A stretch of 64,000 nt of DNA from Mucilaginibacter geliditolerans (GTDB lineage: Bacteria; Bacteroidota; Bacteroidia; Sphingobacteriales; Sphingobacteriaceae). Both the position numbers and the translations under genes were made by a program. Position 1 is the first letter of the stretch, and every line of letters starts with the position of its first letter. The DNA is taken from NCBI RefSeq assembly GCF_014200495.1, contig NZ_JACHBY010000001.1, positions 434,001 to 498,000 on the forward strand, written 5' to 3'. Below, in pieces: positions 1-9,231 of this stretch. The notes below the pieces were generated by a model. That model saw nothing but the letters and a program-made list of their open reading frames with translations. It was not told the origin of the DNA and did not search any database.

Positions 1-514
1 TCCTATCGATGGTTATTAAACTATCCTTTTTGTTTATCTCACTTTGAAAAACATCGGATTTACGTTGCTCTGCTGATGCCGCCATATATTCCTTATTCAA
101 CGCGGACGATTTTTCATTTACCTGCTTCAGCATATCATTCAGGTGTTGATTATCCGCATTAATTGGCGACCCCTTTATTGGTGCTTTTGATAGAGAATCA
201 GGGCTATTCAATTCAATCGTCCCTTTATCAAGATATACCTGCATACCATCGCTATTGGTTAGCTTTCGCAGCGTTGTACCGTTGTGGCTTAATATAATAA
301 CAGCTCTTGAAGGTTCTGAAATGGGCCCGGTAAACTCAAATTTACCGTTCACCAATGTTGTTGAATCAATTGAGCGGTTATCGTTTATATAAGATATTAA
401 ATATGCTTTTGCAGGTGTATTGAGATTGCCTATTTTACCTTTTAAAACATAGTTTGATTGCGCATATATCAACGCCGGTGCCATTGCCAGCGTTAACAGG
501 GTTATTTTTTTCAT
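1..514 (-). CDS. DUF4369 N-terminal part of a TlpA-type thioredoxin protein (partial)
   Basis: The reading frame is open from an ATG at 512-514 to the window edge, so only about the first 170 residues are present. It begins MKKITLLTLAMAPALIYAQ, a Sec signal peptide ending in AQ, followed by a beta-rich segment (NYVLKGKIGNL, then DSTTLVNGKFEF and GPISEP) that matches the DUF4369 pattern of the next three genes. A Lys/Glu-rich helical stretch follows (KQVNEKSSALNKEYMA). The thioredoxin half with the CxxC motif should lie beyond the edge and cannot be seen. It sits 25 bp downstream of another TlpA-like gene on the same strand and is probably the last visible member of one operon. The domain assignment rests on the shared N-terminal layout, so the thioredoxin half is inferred. 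Confidence 0.75.
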   Translation of the reverse strand, partial: MKKITLLTLAMAPALIYAQSNYVLKGKIGNLNTPAKAYLISYINDNRSIDSTTLVNGKFEFTGPISEPSRAVIILSHNGTTLRKLTNSDGMQVYLDKGTIELNSPDSLSKAPIKGSPINADNQHLNDMLKQVNEKSSALNKEYMAASAEQRKSDVFQSEINKKDSLITIDR

Positions 515-539
515 AATTGTATCTGTTTGTTTTTTTGAA

Positions 540-1742
540 TTAATTTAAGGATTCAGCTAGTTTTTTATCCATTTGCGCTTCCTCTTCAGGTGTACCTTTA
601 TCATATCTACCAACGATGGTACCGTTACGGTCTATTAAAATTTTGGTTGGCAATGAATGGATGCCGAACTTATCTGCAATAAACTTTTCGTTCTTTTCGC
701 CTTTAATTGCCTTATCCCTGTCAAAACCGCTGAGTACATTGTTCCAGATACCAACGCCATCAGTTGCTATTGCTTTCCGCCATGCATCGGGTTGGTCATC
801 ATCCTCGGCTATGCCAATAACTTCATACCCTTTAGCGTGGTACTTATTGAATAGCTGTATCATATGCGGACTGCTGTGGCGGCAAGGCACGCACCAGCTT
901 GCCCAAAAATCGAGCATTACATATTTACCCTTAAATGCGGATAAGTCTAAAGGTTTTCCATTTACATCTGTAGTCGTAAAATTTGCAGCTATGCTACCGG
1001 GTGAGCCTGCCAGCAGTTTCGCAATTTGTACAGACAACTCTTTACCATACACGCTTTGCTGAATAACGGGGCTCATCCGGCCGTAGTACATTTTTAATGA
1101 ATCCGCTGAAAGTGTACCTACGTAACGCTGTAATTCATAAACGGTAACATAAGAGTTGGGGTGCGCATCAAAAAAATGATAATCAACCTGGGCTATCCTA
1201 CTCCAGTAAGGATCGAACTGATCATGAATGGCTGACGCTTTTTCTTTAAGATCGGTGGTAACCTTATCGCTCTCTTTGTTTTTTACGGCCTGGACATATT
1301 TAATATTGGCGTCCCTAAATGCCTGCGACAGAGGCTTCATCTCTTCATAAATGGGTGCTTTTAACTTTTGAAGCTCCGCATTTTCACCCTGGGTTTTAGA
1401 TCCGGTTATAACCACATTTTTAAAATCACCTGCAGCTACCTGTAAAGTCATATTACCCGGTTCTATAAAAAAATCTGTAGAATTGGGATCCTCAACATTG
1501 CGTGATTTTATCGCACCATAAAAATAAACGATCTGTGGCCCGTTGATATTACCCTTAAAACTAAAACCTCCGTTTTTGAGTGCACAACTGTCATTAACCC
1601 ATTTGCTATTATTATCCTGATAACTCAGGTGAACATAGCCTGTATTTTGTCCGGTTATTTGCCCGGTTAATTCAAATGATTGTGCCCGGGCAACCAGGGT
1701 TGCCGATAATAGTAACAGCGCCAAAATAATGTACTTTTTCAT
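540..1742 (-). CDS. DUF4369/TlpA-family thiol-disulfide oxidoreductase (copy 3)
   Basis: 400 residues. Signal peptide (residues 1-20, ending ARAQ) and a DUF4369-type beta domain (about 22-120; FELTGQITGQNTG, FFIEPGNMTLQV). A charged helical linker (about 120-245) precedes a C-terminal thioredoxin fold with FWASWCVPCR (Cys284 and Cys287) and the cis-proline loop SLPTK. Such proteins are exported thiol reductases or isomerases held in the periplasm or at the outer membrane, and they draw electrons from DsbD-like membrane proteins. It lies 24 bp downstream of the previous thioredoxin gene, inside the SusC/SusD operon. It is closest in sequence style to the product of 2939-4120 (same WCVPCR motif, same FDPYWSRI/HPNSYVT region), so the two look like a recent duplication. 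The substrate is unknown. Confidence 0.9.
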   Translation of the reverse strand: MKKYIILALLLLSATLVARAQSFELTGQITGQNTGYVHLSYQDNNSKWVNDSCALKNGGFSFKGNINGPQIVYFYGAIKSRNVEDPNSTDFFIEPGNMTLQVAAGDFKNVVITGSKTQGENAELQKLKAPIYEEMKPLSQAFRDANIKYVQAVKNKESDKVTTDLKEKASAIHDQFDPYWSRIAQVDYHFFDAHPNSYVTVYELQRYVGTLSADSLKMYYGRMSPVIQQSVYGKELSVQIAKLLAGSPGSIAANFTTTDVNGKPLDLSAFKGKYVMLDFWASWCVPCRHSSPHMIQLFNKYHAKGYEVIGIAEDDDQPDAWRKAIATDGVGIWNNVLSGFDRDKAIKGEKNEKFIADKFGIHSLPTKILIDRNGTIVGRYDKGTPEEEAQMDKKLAESLN

Positions 1743-1766
1743 ACTAATTGATTTAATGGTTTAATA

Positions 1767-2936
1767 TTAATTCTTGAAAATTGCGGCCAGTTGTTTATCC
1801 CTGTCCTCTTCCGTTTTGCCATTATCGCCAAAGCGGCCAATGATGACTCCATTCGGGTCAACCAAAACGGTGGTAGGATATTGGGTGATGGCAAATTCCT
1901 TTTGTGAGATATCGCTGATCTTACTATCAACCATTTGCGGCCATGGCAGCTTTTCTTTGTTAATGTCCTTAACCCATGCATCCAGATTGCTTTCGGTAGC
2001 CAGGCCTAAAATTTCGAAACCTTTGTCATGGTATTTAGCATACAAATCCCTAAGACCGGGCAATGCCGTGTGACACGGGCCGCACCAGCTTCCCCAAAAA
2101 TCAATCAATACGTACTTACCTTTAAGGGAACTGAATTTTACGGGGTTATTTTGCGGATCATTCAATGTGAAATCGGCGACTGTACTTCCTAATGCTGATT
2201 TCTTTCTGCCTGCTATATTGTCCTCAATCCCCTCGGCAAAAGAGCCTTGTTTTAGGGATGGTGATAATAAGGCATACAGCTCTTCCAATTTAGGCAAGGT
2301 AAAATCCCGGCAATTGTAGTCGAGCAGCACCAGCGATGCAAAAGACGATGAATTTTGACGAATTGTAGTTTCCAATGTTTTATCAACAAACTGTTTATAC
2401 TCGCCATTTAGCTGATTATAATCAGCAATAAGTGCTTTATATTTAGCATCGGCGGTATCCGGTTTGGGATTATCCATCAACTCGCTGCCATATTTTGCAG
2501 TAAGCTTATCCATCATAGCCTTTTGAGCAGGCTCTGTTTGTGCCGAAAAGTGCTCATATACATCGTTTGATGCCGAACCGGTAACCTTAGAGTTTGGCAA
2601 ACTTTCCATATCAGCGTTGAAGTGAATTACTGAAGGATGATCAACCAAAATTCCGAAAGGAGAATAGCCATGTTTGGCTTTTAGTTCGTAGCTACTGTAA
2701 AACATGTAGCGTGTGGCAGCGCTAAAGGGCCTTTTAAAGGTAAAAACACCATTTACAATTTGCGCGCTATCGTGCTTTTCCTTCAGCAGGTGGTTATAAA
2801 TATGTACGTACTCCCCGTTATATTTTGCGTCGGCTGTTCCTTCAAAAATAATATCACCGCTTGCAACGGCTTGCGCATTCGCCTTTCCTATAGTTAAAAG
2901 CGCGATAAATAATAATAATCTGTTTACATTTTTCAT
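1767..2936 (-). CDS. DUF4369/TlpA-family thiol-disulfide oxidoreductase (copy 2, divergent)
   Basis: 389 residues with a signal peptide (MKNVNRLLLFIALLTIGKANAQ), a DUF4369-like N-terminal half and a C-terminal thioredoxin domain. The active site is FWGSWCGPCH (Cys285, Cys288), with a cis-Pro loop QYPTT. Its CGPC motif and surroundings differ from the CVPC of its two neighbours, which suggests a different redox potential or partner rather than simple gene dosage. The start codon is 2 bp after the upstream stop codon at 2939, so translation is probably coupled. Family role: periplasmic thiol reduction or isomerisation. The specific client is unknown. Confidence 0.9.
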   Translation of the reverse strand: MKNVNRLLLFIALLTIGKANAQAVASGDIIFEGTADAKYNGEYVHIYNHLLKEKHDSAQIVNGVFTFKRPFSAATRYMFYSSYELKAKHGYSPFGILVDHPSVIHFNADMESLPNSKVTGSASNDVYEHFSAQTEPAQKAMMDKLTAKYGSELMDNPKPDTADAKYKALIADYNQLNGEYKQFVDKTLETTIRQNSSSFASLVLLDYNCRDFTLPKLEELYALLSPSLKQGSFAEGIEDNIAGRKKSALGSTVADFTLNDPQNNPVKFSSLKGKYVLIDFWGSWCGPCHTALPGLRDLYAKYHDKGFEILGLATESNLDAWVKDINKEKLPWPQMVDSKISDISQKEFAITQYPTTVLVDPNGVIIGRFGDNGKTEEDRDKQLAAIFKN

Positions 2937-2938
2937 AA

Positions 2939-4120
2939 CTATTTATCAAAAATTGAGGTTAACATTTTGTCCATATCCTCTTCGGTCCCACCATAACTGT
3001 CACCAAACCGGCCAATAATTTTGCCACTGGGATCTATTAATATTTTTGTTGGGATAGATGCTATACCATATTGTTCATCAAGGTCGTTCGGATTTTCGAT
3101 ATGCTTCATTATCATATCAAAGTTGAGACCGCGTAATACATTATGCCATATCCCTACCCCATCCTTTGTTACAGCAGCGTTCCATACAGCCGTTTTACCA
3201 TCGTCATCGGCTATGCCAACTACATCAAACCCTTTGTCGTGGTATTTTTTGTAGAGTTCTATCATGTGTGGGTTGCTTTTACGGCAGGGCACACACCAGC
3301 TTGCCCAAAAATCGAGTATTACATATTTGCCTTTAAAATCAGCTAATGATAATGGCTTGCCGTTAATATCAGTTTTTGAGAAAAGAGGCGCCACGCTGCC
3401 GGGCAATCCTGATTCAATAGACTTGATTTTTCCGGCCAGCTCCTTCCCTTCCGGCGATGATTTTAAATCATCATTAAAGCTATTATACACCGCCTTTATT
3501 GAGTCAAGACTCATGCTGGATACGTAATAGCGCATCATATCTAGCGTTACATAAGAGTTTGGATGATCGGTAAAGAATTGGTAGGTAACTTTCTTGATCC
3601 GTGACTGATAGGGCTCAAACTGGTCATGTAAAGCAGCTGCTTTTTCATGATCTTTTTCCTTCATAAAAGCTTCTTCAAGCGGTTTCATTTCGGCACGTAT
3701 GGGCGCTGTTTTTGCTTCGAGCTGTTCAAACTCAGCTTCAGTAGCAGAACCGCTCAATTTCAGCGACTTTAAATCGGCAGCGTCACCTGTTAGTTGCAGA
3801 GTGCCCGGTTCAATATAAAACTCACGCATCCGGTCTTCCATCTGCATACGTGGGATCACCTCGCCTTTATTTTTAAATATTATTCGTGCACTACTCGCAT
3901 GGCTGATATTACCGCTTATGGAGAATTCGTTATTTAAAATTGGTTGTGAGGCATGCGCGTAATTACCGGCCGCATCTGCATAATACAATAATGCCGAATC
4001 CACATGCGTACCGGTTAAACTACCTTTCAATGTAAATTGCTTACTGGTAGTGGATTGCGAAAAGCCTTGTTGTGAAATAAGCAGCCCAACCATGGTTGCG
4101 CCTATGATCATTTTTCTCAT
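2939..4120 (-). CDS. DUF4369/TlpA-family thiol-disulfide oxidoreductase (copy 1)
   Basis: 393 residues. Signal peptide ending near SQQGFSQ. DUF4369 domain (about 27-125; FTLKGSLTGTHVDSALLYY, FYIEPGTLQLTG), then a helical linker. The thioredoxin domain has FWASWCVPCRKS (Cys276, Cys279), the helix SNPHMIELYKKYHDKGFDVVG and the cis-Pro loop SIPTK. It is the first thioredoxin gene after susD, separated by a 94-bp gap holding a 9-bp hairpin (4173-4201) that could set its expression relative to susCD. In Sphingobacteriia, ECF-controlled SusCD loci followed by TlpA-like proteins are common, but their substrates are mostly undetermined. Confidence 0.9.
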   Translation of the reverse strand: MRKMIIGATMVGLLISQQGFSQSTTSKQFTLKGSLTGTHVDSALLYYADAAGNYAHASQPILNNEFSISGNISHASSARIIFKNKGEVIPRMQMEDRMREFYIEPGTLQLTGDAADLKSLKLSGSATEAEFEQLEAKTAPIRAEMKPLEEAFMKEKDHEKAAALHDQFEPYQSRIKKVTYQFFTDHPNSYVTLDMMRYYVSSMSLDSIKAVYNSFNDDLKSSPEGKELAGKIKSIESGLPGSVAPLFSKTDINGKPLSLADFKGKYVILDFWASWCVPCRKSNPHMIELYKKYHDKGFDVVGIADDDGKTAVWNAAVTKDGVGIWHNVLRGLNFDMIMKHIENPNDLDEQYGIASIPTKILIDPSGKIIGRFGDSYGGTEEDMDKMLTSIFDK

Positions 4121-4172
4121 AAAAATTAATTTAGATTATTTTATTAGTCTGAAAATGAATAATAAGAAAGCC

Positions 4173-4201
4173 TAACCAGGCACATATAAAGCGCCTGGTT
4201 A
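4173..4201 (-). promoter_or_regulatory. Intra-operon inverted repeat between susD and the thioredoxin genes
   Basis: Perfect 9-bp arms at 4173-4181 and 4193-4201 (TAACCAGGC / GCCTGGTTA) with an 11-nt loop, lying just 3' of the susD stop codon on the transcribed (minus) strand. The sequence after the second arm on that strand is GGCTTTCTTATT, only weakly U-rich. It is therefore better read as a partial terminator or mRNA 3'-end stabiliser than as a strong terminator. Confidence 0.5.
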
Positions 4202-4214
4202 AACTGTTTATAGC

Positions 4215-5645
4215 TTAGTTTGAAAATCCCGGGTTTTGTATTACCTGCCCATTGGTTGTAATTTCAGTATTAGGTATAGGGAATATGAGTGTTGTTGCTG
4301 TTTTAATTGCCGGCTGCAGCGTTTGCATTGTTGCAAACGGCAAGCGGCGTAATGCAAACCAATCCTGCCCATTCTCACCTACAAAGTTTTTCATCTCCTC
4401 CTTAACAACCAACACTTGTAAGGCGGCGGCTGTTGATGCATTATCAACATCCGTAAAATCGGTAATACCTGCATGGCCTTCTACTGTTTTTAATAGCGTT
4501 TTTGCCTGGGCAAGATTGCCGCCGGAAAGTGTGATCGCTTCTGCCTGGAGCAAATATGCCTCAGTCAGGCGAAATGCATAGCAATATTCAGAAAGTGTGG
4601 TTTGACTTACGTTAATCGGATCGCCTGAGTAATATTTTGTAAATTCAGGTAATGCCCCGAAGTATGGACTGTTAGCAGTTTGGTAAACCCACTTATTGCG
4701 TGGATCATTCTGCAGAAAGCTGATCAATGAATCTGAAGCCGGGTATTGTAAATAAAACTGATTATTTAAATACTTATAGGTTTCAGTCGCGTAAGGCTGT
4801 ACGCCCAACATCACTTCTTTACTGGCAAAACCTTTTGTCCAGAAGATATCCTTTACATTAGTTTCTAACGAGAAAGGCCCGTTGGTAATGATATCGTTGG
4901 TTAATGCTATTACCTGCGCATAATCACCGCTGGCGCCCCTATTAATTAAAACCTGTGCTTCCAGCAATTTTGCTGTCCACGAGTTGGTGTAATAGATCTG
5001 TGTATTTAATGATGGCAGGCCGGCTATGGCTGTATTCAGATCGGCCAGAATAGAAGTGTAAGTTGCCGCGACAGTAGCCCGGGGCTGATTTACGTTACTA
5101 ATGTTTACAAACTGATCCCTTAAAATAATACCGTACTTACTGGCTGGGTCATTATATTGCCCGAAATAAAGCAACAGTTGTTCATTGGCGAAAGCACGTA
5201 AAAATAAAGCTTCGGCTTCCATTTGCTTTTTGGTAGCGGCTGGTATGCTGGTAACAGGGTCTACATTTTTCAAGAAACCATTGGCAGCATTTACCAGGTT
5301 ATAGCCATAACTCCATTCATCACTTATTTCACTGGTTTTTGAATTAAAAGTGAATGATAATATCCCGTCATCACCGCTTGAATTAGTAAGCATACCGCTT
5401 AATTCCGATGGTACACTCTCGTTAACATCTGACCATTTAACCGTTGGCACGTTGTTATAATCCACTCCTGCGTTGGCAAAACGATAATAAACACCGTTTA
5501 ATACGGTTGCAGCACTCTTGGCATCCACTATTACATTTCCATCTACTTCTGAAGTAGTTGGATAAACATTCAGCTCCTTTTTACAAGCCCCAAAAGAGCA
5601 GGTAATGAGCAGGAGCATGATTATTTGAATATTTTTATATTTCAT
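4215..5645 (-). CDS. RagB/SusD-family nutrient-binding outer-membrane lipoprotein
   Basis: 476 residues. The lipoprotein signal peptide ends at the lipobox FGACKK (Cys20), so the mature protein is lipid-anchored. The order is typical of SusD: an N-terminal SusD-like region (KELNVYPTTSEVDGN, ATVLNGVYYRFA), TPR-like helices, and a C-terminal RagB/SusD region ending QNPGF. SusD proteins form the lid of the SusC barrel and capture substrate on the cell surface. It lies 24 bp downstream of the SusC gene and is surely co-transcribed. At 476 residues it is a short SusD. No glycoside hydrolase follows in the operon; thioredoxins do, so a carbohydrate substrate cannot be assumed. Confidence 0.95.
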   Translation of the reverse strand: MKYKNIQIIMLLLITCSFGACKKELNVYPTTSEVDGNVIVDAKSAATVLNGVYYRFANAGVDYNNVPTVKWSDVNESVPSELSGMLTNSSGDDGILSFTFNSKTSEISDEWSYGYNLVNAANGFLKNVDPVTSIPAATKKQMEAEALFLRAFANEQLLLYFGQYNDPASKYGIILRDQFVNISNVNQPRATVAATYTSILADLNTAIAGLPSLNTQIYYTNSWTAKLLEAQVLINRGASGDYAQVIALTNDIITNGPFSLETNVKDIFWTKGFASKEVMLGVQPYATETYKYLNNQFYLQYPASDSLISFLQNDPRNKWVYQTANSPYFGALPEFTKYYSGDPINVSQTTLSEYCYAFRLTEAYLLQAEAITLSGGNLAQAKTLLKTVEGHAGITDFTDVDNASTAAALQVLVVKEEMKNFVGENGQDWFALRRLPFATMQTLQPAIKTATTLIFPIPNTEITTNGQVIQNPGFSN

Positions 5646-5669
5646 TTTTAATATGAATTAAAATTTTGA

Positions 5670-8600
5670 TTAAAAACCTGCCTTTATCCCTATAGAATAG
5701 GTACGTGTTGTAGGATAATTACTCACATCAAAATAACCGCCGGTAACACTGTATGGATCGTCTGATGTTTCAGGATCATTACCGGGATACTTGGTTATGG
5801 TGAACAAGTTGGTTGCCGATGCAAACAAAGTCACATTTTTCATACCGGCCCTTGTCATCCACACTGAATTGTTAAAGTGATAATTGAAGGTAAGCGTGCG
5901 TAATTTGAGATAAGATGAATTAAACAGATCCAGGTTTGATTTGTATAGTAACGCATCGCCCAACAACAGCCTTGGCTCATCTGTGTTGGTATTAGTTGGC
6001 GTATACCTGTTAAGAATAGTTACGTTTGCATTGGCTGTACCTGAAAACTCTTCGCTGGCAATATGATCGCCCCATAATAGCTTACCGCCCTGTGAGAACG
6101 TGAAGTAAAATTGGAGGTCGAAATTTTTGTAAGTAAAACCTTGTGTAATGCCGCCATAATATTTAGGAGCCGCATGGCCTATTACTTCACTCATGTTCGG
6201 GAATTTAGTAGTAGGATCAAGATCAAACATCGGATCGCCTATGCCAAGTGTTGGTTGTAAATACTGTGCCCAAAATGGCGATAGTTTCGCTTTATATGCA
6301 TTTAGTTCCGCCTGATTTTTGATAATACCAACTACTTTCATACCTGTGATCAGACCCAATGGCTGGCCTTTAATTAACGTTGTATTATCATACTCTAACC
6401 CTGTCAGATCACCTAGCTGGCCAAGATCAGCAGCTGGAGGCAGCTTTGTTACCACCGAATTATTCCAGGTAACATTAACCGATGCATTCCATTTAAAATT
6501 CTTAGTGCGGATAATATCACCATCCAAAGAAATTTCAACACCTGTATTTTTTACCCCTACAGCATTGCTGAGCACACTGGCATATGAGCTGCTTGGCGCA
6601 ACCGGTAATGATAATAGCGCATCATTGTCCTGCTTATTATAATAATCGGCCGTTGCCTGTAACCTGCCGTTGAACAGGGAGATATCTAAACCACCATCTG
6701 CCTCTCTTGAGCTTTCCCATTTAATGGATTGATTACCTAATTGGGTTGGAATGAGGGCACTGCTGCCAGCGTAAGAATATGGCGTATAAAGTGTACGGTA
6801 CATTTGGTTACCTATATTTTGATTACCTGTTAAACCATAACTTCCACGCAGCTTAATGTCGTCTATCCATTTAATATCCTTCAGGAAATCCTCTTTAGAT
6901 ATACGCCAGGCTATAGCACCTGAAGGAAAATATCCTGTTTTATTGTTCGGGCCGAATTTAGATGAGGCATCAGACCTGCCGGTAAACGTAAGTAAGTACT
7001 TATCCAGGTAGTTATAATTTGCTCTCAGATAGAATGATAGTAAATAATTTTGCGGAGATGTAGGGCTGTCGCCTTTTACAATCAGCGGTGTTATGGCTGA
7101 TGAAAGACTGGTTAATACATTGTCGTTAGGATAACCTTCGCCAGTGGCGCTAAAGTAGCTGTATTTGTCAGTTTCATAGGATTGACCGGCTACAACGTTC
7201 AGACTGTTTTTATCATTAAATTTTTTAGTATAGGTCACCGTGTTTTCTATTACCCAATTGGCAGTGGTACTGTTGGAATTACTGCCTATGCCACCTGTAC
7301 TTGCATTACCATTATAAGTACCTATGGCCACGTAACTTGGCGTATAATTACGCTGGTTGTATTGTTGCAGGTTCAATGATCCGGTACTTTTGAACTGCAG
7401 ATCCTTTGTAATATCATACAAGGCAGAAATAGAGCCTAACAAGCTAAATGTTTTGGCATTGTTGGTAGCGCTTACTAAAGCAACCGGGTTTTGAAAACCC
7501 TGGTATGAAGCACCAACTGATGAAAAATCAGTGTAGTTACCCAAAGCATCATAAGGTGCAAAATCAGGTCTTGCCTTTATGGCCTGTTCATATGCACCAT
7601 CGCCGATATCCTGATTGGTATAACCCAAAATCACATTTGTGATAAAACGAAATTTTGAACTGATATCATTTTCAAGGTTGATTTTCCCGGATATCCTTTG
7701 ATAATCAGTTCCATCAACCACGCCGGGTGTGGTGTTATATGAAATTGAGCTGAAATACTTTGATGAATTACCCCCACCCTGAATAGATACTTCGGCATTG
7801 TTTGAAACTGTGTTACGTGTAACTTCCTTTATCCAATTGGTATTTGCTGTACCAAAAAAGGTTGAAGGGGTGTTCAAAATAGCGTTTACATTCGCCGGAA
7901 TTGAAAGGCCTACTGCCGTACGTGCATCAAAGTCATTTTGAGCGGCTTCTGTTAATAATGTACGATATTGATCCCCATTTAATACCTTCGGTGTTATCGG
8001 TGTGGATACTGTTGTATAATAGCTTGCGAAAATTTGAGGCTTCATATCTTTTTTACCTCTTTTAGTGGTAATAATAACAACCCCGTTTGCTGCCTTTGAG
8101 CCATATATTGCGGTTGAAGACGCGTCCTTTAAGATGGTTATAGATTCTATATCATCTATATTTAAGCCACCCAGTGCATTTAATCCGTTAACAAAAGAAG
8201 TGGCCAGGCCTGCATTAACTCCCCCCGAACCTGTAACATCATTACCAACAGGGCTGCCTACGTCATAACCCGGATTTATGTAGTTGCTTTGTACCTGCAG
8301 CGGGACGCCATCAATAATGTATAAAGGATCGTTACCTCCTAAAAATGAGCTTGAGCCGCGTATACGGATACGGACCGCGCCTCCGGGCGAACCATCTGTT
8401 TTTGTAACCTGTACACCCGCTGCTTTTCCAGCCAATGCATTATCAATAGTAGTAAAGGGCACATCTTCTATATCCTTAGTATCAATTGTAGATACCGCGC
8501 CTGTTAGGTCTTTTCGCTGGGTTGTACCGTAACCTACTACTACTACCTGATCCAGATCCGATGTATTAACTTCAAGCGAAACATTTACCAAAAGATTATT

Positions 8601-9218
8601 TCCATCGTAAACACCTGTAGTAAATTTTTCTTCCAGCTTAATTTCTTTTGTTTTGTAGCCTATAAAGCTAAAAGCAAGTACGTCTTCACGGCTGGCCGGT
8701 ATCGTATATTCGCCGTTACGATCAGTGATAACACCTATCTTAGTTTTTTTATCAATAATGGTTACACCGGGTAAAGGCTTACCTGTTTCATCAGTTACTT
8801 TACCTTTTATGCCTGTAGCAGGTGTGAAATATTTAACCAGCTTTGTTAAAACAGACTCATCCTTACTTTTTACTACAATATTTTTTTGGTCGATAATATT
8901 GAAAGACAACGGCAGGTCTTTAAAATAGGTATTTAATATATCCTCTATTTTGCCATTTTTTACCTGCAGGCTAACAGTTACGTGCTGCACCAGGTTGTCA
9001 TCATAAAAGAAAACATATCCTGTTTGTTTTTCGATAGCTTGAAATACCTTTTCAAGAGGCGCATTACGCACATTAAGGTTTACTTTTTGACTGAATCCTT
9101 TCGCACTTACCTGTACCAGGGCTATGATTAAGAGCAGAGTTGTCAGTTTCATAACCAATAATAATTTAGGGGGCAGCCATGCCTCGAGCATAGCTTTAAT
9201 AAAAGCATAAAATTTCAT
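5670..9218 (-). CDS. SusC/RagA-family TonB-linked outer-membrane transporter with STN signalling domain
   Basis: 1182 residues. An N-terminal export signal (about 1-45, ending SAKGFSQ) is followed by an STN (secretin/TonB short N-terminal) domain (about 46-118; NAPLEKVFQAIEKQTGYVFF). Next come a CarboxypepD_reg-like domain (about 137-200; IKGKVTDETGKPLPGVTI) and a TonB-box region (LDQVVVVGYGT). The plug contains IRIRGSSSFLGGNDPLYIIDG, and a 22-strand barrel ends in a C-terminal aromatic segment. It imports a ligand captured by SusD using TonB energy. The STN domain contacts the FecR anti-sigma encoded upstream and so signals occupancy. The start at 9218 gives a long signal region and leaves 204 bp to fecR. 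That gap carries a hairpin and a possible antisense RNA. Confidence 0.95.
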   Translation of the reverse strand: MKFYAFIKAMLEAWLPPKLLLVMKLTTLLLIIALVQVSAKGFSQKVNLNVRNAPLEKVFQAIEKQTGYVFFYDDNLVQHVTVSLQVKNGKIEDILNTYFKDLPLSFNIIDQKNIVVKSKDESVLTKLVKYFTPATGIKGKVTDETGKPLPGVTIIDKKTKIGVITDRNGEYTIPASREDVLAFSFIGYKTKEIKLEEKFTTGVYDGNNLLVNVSLEVNTSDLDQVVVVGYGTTQRKDLTGAVSTIDTKDIEDVPFTTIDNALAGKAAGVQVTKTDGSPGGAVRIRIRGSSSFLGGNDPLYIIDGVPLQVQSNYINPGYDVGSPVGNDVTGSGGVNAGLATSFVNGLNALGGLNIDDIESITILKDASSTAIYGSKAANGVVIITTKRGKKDMKPQIFASYYTTVSTPITPKVLNGDQYRTLLTEAAQNDFDARTAVGLSIPANVNAILNTPSTFFGTANTNWIKEVTRNTVSNNAEVSIQGGGNSSKYFSSISYNTTPGVVDGTDYQRISGKINLENDISSKFRFITNVILGYTNQDIGDGAYEQAIKARPDFAPYDALGNYTDFSSVGASYQGFQNPVALVSATNNAKTFSLLGSISALYDITKDLQFKSTGSLNLQQYNQRNYTPSYVAIGTYNGNASTGGIGSNSNSTTANWVIENTVTYTKKFNDKNSLNVVAGQSYETDKYSYFSATGEGYPNDNVLTSLSSAITPLIVKGDSPTSPQNYLLSFYLRANYNYLDKYLLTFTGRSDASSKFGPNNKTGYFPSGAIAWRISKEDFLKDIKWIDDIKLRGSYGLTGNQNIGNQMYRTLYTPYSYAGSSALIPTQLGNQSIKWESSREADGGLDISLFNGRLQATADYYNKQDNDALLSLPVAPSSSYASVLSNAVGVKNTGVEISLDGDIIRTKNFKWNASVNVTWNNSVVTKLPPAADLGQLGDLTGLEYDNTTLIKGQPLGLITGMKVVGIIKNQAELNAYKAKLSPFWAQYLQPTLGIGDPMFDLDPTTKFPNMSEVIGHAAPKYYGGITQGFTYKNFDLQFYFTFSQGGKLLWGDHIASEEFSGTANANVTILNRYTPTNTNTDEPRLLLGDALLYKSNLDLFNSSYLKLRTLTFNYHFNNSVWMTRAGMKNVTLFASATNLFTITKYPGNDPETSDDPYSVTGGYFDVSNYPTTRTYSIGIKAGF

Positions 9219-9226
9219 TACTTTTG
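9195..9226 (+). promoter_or_regulatory. Putative plus-strand Bacteroidota promoter at the susC start codon
   Basis: TACTTTTG at 9219-9226 is an exact match to the Bacteroidota -7 consensus TAnnTTTG on the plus strand. TTTA at 9195-9198, 20 bp upstream, is one mismatch from the -33 TTTG. No plus-strand protein gene follows. The promoter would drive an RNA antisense to the leader of the SusC gene, whose ATG complement is at 9216-9218. A single such box can occur by chance; the hairpin at 9300-9340 and the same layout in the second locus raise the likelihood. Confidence 0.4.
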
Positions 9227-9231
9227 TAGAG

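Noticed and set aside
616..1062. Plus-strand open frame opposite the thioredoxin gene
   Set aside because: Complement of a well-supported coding region; no family motifs. The same applies to the other plus-strand frames within the minus-strand genes of 1-14 kb and 23-38 kb.
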